Source: Engraulis encrasicolus (lineage: Eukaryota > Chordata > Actinopteri > Clupeiformes > Engraulidae). Taken from it: a DNA stretch of 64,000 nucleotides. The translations under genes were made by a program, and so were the position numbers. The notes under the pieces are model-generated. The model saw nothing but the letters and a program-made list of their open reading frames with translations. It made no database searches and had not been told where the DNA came from. This document shows, one piece after another, positions 57,914 through 64,000 of the stretch. Position 1 is the first letter of the stretch. The number at the start of each line of letters is the position of its first letter. The DNA lies in the NCBI RefSeq assembly GCF_034702125.1, contig NC_085876.1, positions 14,868,753 to 14,932,752 of the forward strand, in the 5' to 3' direction.

Positions 57914-58044
57914 CCAGGGCTGCGTTTCTTGAAAGCGGAGTTGTTAGCCAGTTAGCAACTTGGGTAGTTGCCAATGGGAAATTGCATGAAAACAACAAGA
58001 TAGCTAACGTAGTTAGCAACTATGGTTTCGAGAAATGCACCCCT
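57914..58044. mobile_element. 131-bp MITE ('TGCGTTTCTTGAAA' family), copy 1
   Basis: Ends GGGCTGCGTTTCTTGAAAGC and TTTCGAGAAATGCACCCC; inner GTTAGCCAGTTAGCAACT / AGTTAGCAAC. Related in design to the fold-back element at 46131. Confidence 0.75.
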
Positions 58045-58207
58045 GAGCTGTTGAGCAGCCGTGACCTGACCTGTGCGCTCTGCACTAAGAGTGGCCCCTG
58101 TAAATGTTACGGTGTAGGTGAAAGCAGTGTAGGGCTGGGTTGGTGCAGATAGGGGGTAATTTACAGCAATCAGTCAGGAGCGCTAAACACCCACTCATCT
58201 GCAGGGT

Positions 58208-58262
<55 letters not shown>

Positions 58263-58393
58263 AAGAGAGAGAGAGATGAAAGAGAGAAGAAAGAGAGAGG
58301 CAGCAGCCATGGCACACTTTCACACCTTACAGCAGTCAGTCAGGAGCACTAACATCCACTCATCTGCAGGGTCTGATGAGAGAGGGAGAGAGT

Positions 58394-58424
<31 letters not shown>

Positions 58425-58470
58425 AAGAAGAAGAAGAAGAAGAAGAAGAAGAAGAAGAAGAAGAAGAAAG
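58208..58470. repeat. (GA)n and (GAA)n microsatellites in a duplicated context
   Basis: (GA)n 58208-58259 and (GAA)n 58396-58468 are each followed by AGAGAGAGGCAGCAGCCATG and TGGCACACTTTCACACC (58290-58326 and 58468-58503), so the block is a tandem duplication with different expanded repeats. Confidence 0.9.
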
Positions 58471-58574
58471 AGAGAGGCAGCAGCCATGGCACACTTTCAC
58501 ACCTCTCTGTGAGATGTGTTGTGTGGTCAGTAAAAGTCATCTCAGTCGTCTTGCCTTGTCAGGACAAGCATGGG

Positions 58575-58700
58575 TGCTGTAAGGGGGGGAAAGGTTATAC
58601 AGATTCTAAGCGCTAAAGCATTGACATCAGTGACAAGGGCCCTTAAAGGGACCCAAAATTCAAATCTTTCTTGGTGCCCAACATTTCTGGCAGCGCCCCT
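58575..58700 (-). repeat. hAT-like repeat end
   Basis: Minus strand starts CAGGGGCGCTGCCAGAAATG, as at 37480. Confidence 0.5.
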
Positions 58701-58904
58701 GAGGACAAGTAACGGTGAGTAGCAGAGGATAAGGCCAACTCTCATTCTGGAAAAAAAAGAAAGAAAAATGTTATCCATATCAATGCAGTTTGTTCACCTT
58801 ATAAAAAAATGAATGTAACTAATAACAGAGTTTGGCAGTAGAGTGTTAGTAAACCTCCCTCCTCAGGCCTCATACAGATGTGTTAGTGCTGAGCTATCAG
58901 CTAG

Positions 58905-59243
58905 AGTGTTTCTCAACCTTTTTTTAGGCGAGGCACCCTTTCAATTCATGAAAAATTTCAAGGCACCCCAAACATGTGATACCACAAAAGCGTAGAAACG
59001 TAACACATTTGGAGACGTCACACGATCTACGTTCAAAGTTGCAGCTGACTGGGGCGGGAGACCTATGTTTACTTCATTGTGCGTAAATGGCAGATGAAAG
59101 ATTCCACTGACTAGCATTAACTTATCAATTTAGACAAATATGTATCATATTACATAATTTATTTATCAGCCATGTTTCCGCAGCACCCCTGAGGGGGGCC
59201 CGCGGCACCCCAGGGTGCCCCGGCACCCCTGTTGAGAAACACT
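58905..59243. mobile_element. 339-bp hAT-type MITE
   Basis: AGTGTTTCTCAACCTTTTTT and TGTTGAGAAACACT; inner GAGGCACCC / GGGTGCCCC. Target duplication not clear. Confidence 0.75.
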
Positions 59244-59647
59244 GAAACCTTTTTTTTGCTCAGTGGTATCATACCTGGGCCTCCTGTGCTGGACTGAAGA
59301 ATGGACTCTGACAGGAAGGTGTCAAGTTTCAGCCATGAGTGGCGGACTATCGCAGGATGACCATTTAGACAGGAATCAGATGATTGCATGTTTTGGACTT
59401 GAGTTGACCGTGGCTCAAATGGTTGAGGCACTGCACTGTTGCGTTTGGTTCGATTCTGGCCTGGCCTGGTTTGCTGGGGCTTTGCACGCTGCGCCACAGC
59501 GCCCCCTGTAACAACACATTTATAACGCTGTGTCTTAACTGGTTAAAGGCCAGAAGGGCACAAGTGGAAGCAAGGACACAGACAGTCAGTAAGTTGTTTC
59601 CAAATGACAGGGTACCGTATGAGCAGGCAAGAGCATGACAAAATACA

Positions 59648-59773
59648 GGGATGCGTTTCTGGAAAGCGTAGTTGTGAGCCAGTTAGCAACTTCGGTAGTT
59701 GCCAATGGGAAATTGCATTGCAAACAACAAAGCTAATGTAGTTATCCACTATGTTTTCGAGAAATGCACCCCA
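59648..59773. mobile_element. 126-bp MITE ('TGCGTTTCTTGAAA' family), copy 2
   Basis: Direct relative of 57914-58044 with GGGATGCGTTTCTGGAAAGC and TTTCGAGAAATGCACCCC ends. Confidence 0.75.
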
Positions 59774-60430
59774 GGCCAGTGCTGCTAAGAGAAGGTTAAG
59801 GTTGGTAAGGTTGCTCATAGAGCTAGGCTGCTGAAAGAAGGAATATCTGGGCTGTAACTGATAGATTTTTCCAACATTTTGAGAGAAAAGCAGTGAGCAC
59901 TTTGAACGAGACTTCACTTTGAGTACAGGGACCTCAAGGTCAAATGGTTTGCATGTGAGGATAATTTTGATCTTGATGGGACAAACCTTACATAGGGGTA
60001 GACAACAAAACTCAACCAAAACTACTTTGTATGTTTTTAACACCGTATAAATGGACTAAACTGATCTTACCGTCAGATTCAGACAATATCGGAAATTGTG
60101 GAATGGAAGGTTCCAAAGGTAAAAACACATTCCACTTTCTACTCCATGGACCGACATGATTCTCTTCTGAAATTCTCAATGTTTTCCCATCTGCCTTGTG
60201 CAGAAGTTAACAGTACCAAGGTTTTGACTGTAAGCAGAGGGCTTTCCACAACCGCTTTGGATCTTTTGAGTGCTAGCGGCTAGAGGGGGCTGTGTTATGT
60301 TAGCATGAGGTAACCCCACTGTTGACACAAGACCCAGGTGAGGTGGTCAGGGGGGTGGGTGGGTTTACTTACACAGGCACATTAGCTAACGAGGATGGTG
60401 GGAAAAGCCGTGAGGAAGTGTGGAAGTGGG
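59774..60430. other. Nothing recognised
   Basis: No supportable exon; a 166-codon minus frame over 59543-60043 lacks any domain and crosses the MITE. Confidence 0.4.
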
Positions 60431-60435
60431 AGGAG

Positions 60436-60525
60436 TGAAGAGAAGAGAAGAGAAGAGAAGAGAAGAGAAGAGAAGAGAAGAGAAGAGAAGAGAAGAGAAG
60501 AGAAGAGAAGAGAAGAGAAGAGAAG
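60436..60525. repeat. (GAGAA)n microsatellite
   Basis: About 18 units, then 200 bp of purine-rich sequence. Confidence 0.97.
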
Positions 60526-60739
60526 GGAGAGTGGGTGGGTGGAGAGAAAGAGAGAGAAAGGGAGAGAAAGAGAGGAGTGGAGTGTGTCAGCGCAGGGTGT
60601 GTGAGGAGGTGGGAGAGAAAAATAGAGGGAGTGGAGATGAAGAGTGGGGATGATGTTGAAGGGGGAGAAACTAAAAAGAAAAAAAGAGATAGAGTAAGAG
60701 ACAGTGAGACAGGGGGAAAGAGAGAGCGAAGGAGGAGCT

Positions 60740-61640
60740 TCACCATATGTTTTTCCTCTCTACAACTCTCCCCCCATGTCGTCAAGGAGGGGGTGGGGAG
60801 GACGACCAAACAGCTGCTAGCCACTCCCCTTCATTAGCTTATCTCGCAGACGTCAGGCAATCCCCAGGCCCCCCTCCTACCTCTCCCCTCAGGCCAGGGG
60901 GTTGCTGTTTGTTGGTGGTGGAGGTACGTCCAAGGTAGACGACCACCGGGACTCACTAGTTTCATGCCATGTCGGCCCGGGTGGGCGGGATTTGGGTTGT
61001 GCGTACTTGTGCACAAGAGCTGAGGTGGGTGGCGACGTGCACGAGGGTGGTTTTAGTATTTTGTCCACATACAAAAACATGACTTTAATTTTCAGTCGAC
61101 GACCACCCTTGCTCTCCCTGCCTGCAGCTTTGACCAGGTATAAGACAAATTCATCAAAAGGGGCCCACCACCTTATCCATAAGCTAATATGTATAATGTG
61201 GACTCAATTCTGCATCCCTCTCTCTCCATGGGCCCTGGTCAACTGACCGGTTTATCCAGCCCCTGTCGGCGCCGGGGCTTGTCTTTGCAGTCCCCCCAAC
61301 CCCAAGTCACCAGATGGGGGTGAGGGGTGAGAGGCAAGAGTGTTGGAGCTGTGGAGTGGTGGATGTTAGACGCCTGGCTCTGCAAGCAAACACAGGATTT
61401 CTGAAGCGTTGTCATCAGGCTTGTAGTGTAAACATGCAAAGAGACGCATCCCTTTGGACTGGACCACTGCTTTGGGAATTAGGGGTCACAATAGGCTAGG
61501 ATGCCTTTTTTGTCACTAGAAACCAAATGCACGTCTGTAAACAAGGACAGATAAACATACACATATGAACACACACGCACACACACTTTCCTCATTTTCA
61601 GAGTTTTCACATTTTTGTGTGTGTGTGCGTGTATGTGTGT
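60740..61640. other. GC-richer DNA, no supported gene
   Basis: Contains (AC)/(GT) scraps near 61560-61650 but no recognisable exon or repeat end. Confidence 0.4.
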
Positions 61641-61699
61641 GCATGCTGTATGCGTGCATGCATACGTGAATGAGTGAGTGTCTGCCTGTCTTATCGGGG

Positions 61700-62169
61700 G
61701 GGGGTAGAAGAAGACAGGAAAGGAAGGAGCGCAGAGGTGACAAGAGGAGAGGAAAATAGGCTTGAGAGGAGAGGAGAGGAAAGGAAAAAGAGACTAAACG
61801 GAAGAAATGAAGAGGGAAGGATAGGAGAGAAAGAGAAAGTGGGCGAGGAGAGAAGAAGGAAGAAGGGAAGAGAGAGAAGAAGAGAAAAAGAAAGGAGGAG
61901 AACCGATCAGAGGAGAGGGGAGAAGAATAGAGAAAAATGGAGACGGAGAGGAGAAAAGAGGCCAGGAAAGAAGCGTAAAGAAAAGGAAAGAAGTGGAGAG
62001 TAGAGGAGGGAGAGGGAAGGGGCTGGAGAGGGAAGGGTCGTCTAACTAACTGCTGCTGCAGCTTCAAGATGTCCATGGAAAATGAATCACTGAGGCCTTT
62101 TCCAGGGAGGGTGGTGGAATGGGGAGAGAGAGAGAAAGAGAGAGAGAGGGAGAGGAGGGGAGAGAGAGG

Positions 62170-62261
<92 letters not shown>

Positions 62262-62400
62262 GTAGACAGAGAGAGTGAGTGGAGCGGAGACGCACATCTG
62301 GCTGGAAAAGATGGAGGAGGAGAAAAGAAGAGCAGAGCAGAAAAGGAAAAAAATAAAGTGTGGGCTGCTCTGATGTCAACTGGGTTTTCAGCTCTCCCAT

Positions 62401-62494
<94 letters not shown>

Positions 62495-62500
62495 CCCACT
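61700..62500. repeat. Long purine-rich tract with facing (GA)n and (CT)n arms
   Basis: 61710-62040 is GA-rich; (GA)n at about 62176-62255 faces (CT)n at about 62404-62491, 150 bp apart. Open frames here are low-complexity artefacts. Confidence 0.93.
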
Positions 62501-62589
62501 CTCTTTTCTCTTTCTTCCTACCTTTCTCTTCCTTTGTTCCCATATCTGAAAAGACACGGGCCTTAAAACTATAAGCTCATTCAGTGAAA

Positions 62590-62700
62590 TGAGATGACAC
62601 TAAACCTAACGTTAAACATCATGTATCCTCCTGCAACATATTCTGACTCTAAACCTAACGTTAAATATCATGTACTGTATCCTGCAACATATTCTCTGCT
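62590..62700. repeat. Short direct duplication
   Basis: CTAAACCTAACGTTAAA and CCTGCAACATATTCT each occur twice (from 62599 and 62650). Confidence 0.75.
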
Positions 62701-62870
62701 GTGGGAGATCCAACATGTCTGCCTGAGACGTGTAGGATTTCAAACGGTACCTAAGCAGAGCAGAGAGATGAGGCTACAAATCATTGTAGTCCCTCCCTCC
62801 CCTGATTTTCACTGAAAATCGACGCGTAGACTGTGTAGACACATGAAGAGCTCCTTTCCAAAATGAGATA

Positions 62871-63335
62871 TATCCAGAGGTCGAAGAAGTACTGAAGTTG
62901 TATTGTGTACTGAAGTAAAAGTAGAAGTACCCTGCGAGGTTAAGTCAAAGTAGAAGTTGTACACCAAAAATGTACTTAAGTAAAAGTCATAAGTACTAAC
63001 TTTTAAATGTACTTTTTGAGTACAAAAGTATGTCTGCCTACTTGATCCAATAGGAAAACGTTTCTGCAAAGATTTTCGGTTCTATGTGAACATGACTAGG
63101 GAGTCCTGTTAAAGTTTTTTAAAGTATCTTTTCTGTCTGGGTGTCCGTTTGAAAGAGGGGCTTGGCCCCACCTCCCTGCCCGCAGATGAGGCTACTCAAA
63201 TAATTGTTAAAAAATGTAATTGAGTAAAAGTAAAAGTCTGCATTTTTATTTTTACTCAAGTATGTACAAATTCCAGAAAAAAACTACTTAAGTACAGTAA
63301 CGAAGTAAAAATACTTGGTTATGTTCCACCTCTGA
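62871..63335. mobile_element. hAT-type repeat of the AAGTACTCAAG family, copy 4
   Basis: Left CAGAGGTCGAAGAAGTACTG, right CTTGGTTATGTTCCACCTCTG; body AAGTAAAAGTCATAAGTACT and GTTTGAAAGAGGGGCTTGGC. Confidence 0.75.
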
Positions 63336-63669
63336 ATATATCCATTTTGTAGACTGTTGGGAAATTGTAATTTTGTATTGGGCAATCCATTGAATTGCAT
63401 TGCAAAATGATGTTCTCAAACCATTTGAATGGCAAGAAGTCACACATAGATGATAGGATTTCCAATATTAAAATGCAAGAAGTCAAAAATGGTGGATATC
63501 TCATTTTGGAAAGAAGCTCTTCACATGGAGTCAGACAGAGACAGGCACACATGTCTGTTTGCCAAGTTGTCGTTCGCCTGCCTGCGTCTGCACTGCAATC
63601 CCATGTTTATCTGGGCTAGGCAGGGCTAGGCCTTCTTTAAATACTGACCAGCTTTCCACAATCACACGC

Positions 63670-63869
<200 letters not shown>

Positions 63870-64000
63870 CTCAACCAGGCATCCATCCAGTCTGACTTGC
63901 CCTTATACGTGTCATTAAGATTTCTTTCTTTCTGTTTTTTTCTCTTTCCTTTCTTCTTCCTCCTCTTTTTCTTCTGAAGAGATGGTCTTTGCAGACTGGT

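Noticed and set aside
59543..60043. 166-codon minus-strand open frame
   Set aside because: Overlaps a MITE and shows no domain; likely chance.
61516..62499. 327-codon minus-strand open frame
   Set aside because: Composed of Ser-Leu and Glu-Arg runs from CT/GA microsatellites; no domain, start context or splice pattern.

Overview
This window is vertebrate nuclear DNA, almost certainly from a teleost fish. It has intron-exon genes with GT/AG splice sites, an exon-by-exon match to vertebrate CNDP2, a teleost-style IgGFc-binding-protein-like gene, and a dense load of fish-type repeats: hAT and other MITEs, Tc1/mariner, tRNA-derived SINEs, LINE 3' ends and very long dinucleotide microsatellites. 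Species cannot be fixed from the sequence. There is no prokaryotic gene organisation, CRISPR or rRNA.

Layout. (1) 1-9.4 kb, minus strand: the 5' half of a secreted multi-domain glycoprotein gene related to FCGBP/zonadhesin. I resolve a promoter, a non-coding first exon and eight coding exons (about 890 codons): signal peptide, vWD1-C8-TIL, vWD2-C8-TIL, and the start of a divergent third vWD; the gene runs off the left edge. (2) 9.4-17.4 kb: intergenic, containing a LINE 3' end, a tRNA-SINE and a broken inverted copy (plus strand) of the FCGBP-like 5' region, interrupted by a 2.3 kb insert. (3) 17.5-40.9 kb, plus strand: CNDP2 (cytosolic non-specific dipeptidase), ten coding exons, about 451 codons, with every metal/catalytic residue present at the human numbering. 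The last short exon (about 24 codons expected) was not found. Its introns are full of mobile DNA. Intron 5 has a hAT MITE split by a 1.9 kb LTR-like insert with a 70-bp minisatellite. Intron 9 (11.8 kb) has a Tc1 transposon with a nearly intact transposase, itself split by a 7.4 kb retrovirus-like LTR element, followed by a 1.4 kb mariner-type element. (4) 41-64 kb: no confident gene; microsatellites, MITEs, SINE remnants and a degenerate minisatellite. This may be the very long last CNDP2 intron or intergenic DNA.

The two real genes are transcribed divergently (head to head, about 8 kb apart). Nothing suggests they work together: one encodes a secreted mucus/extracellular-matrix type protein, the other a cytosolic Mn-dependent peptidase.

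Most interesting structures: a deletion-derivative retrovirus-like element that carries MITE passengers between near-identical LTRs, nested in Tc1 (a candidate trans-mobilised non-autonomous family); the inverted FCGBP-like copy in which a deletion rebuilt an in-frame splice acceptor; and the GDPH/GNPH split between the two vWD domains. Splice sites, repeats and similarity were judged by eye; no alignment or database search was run.
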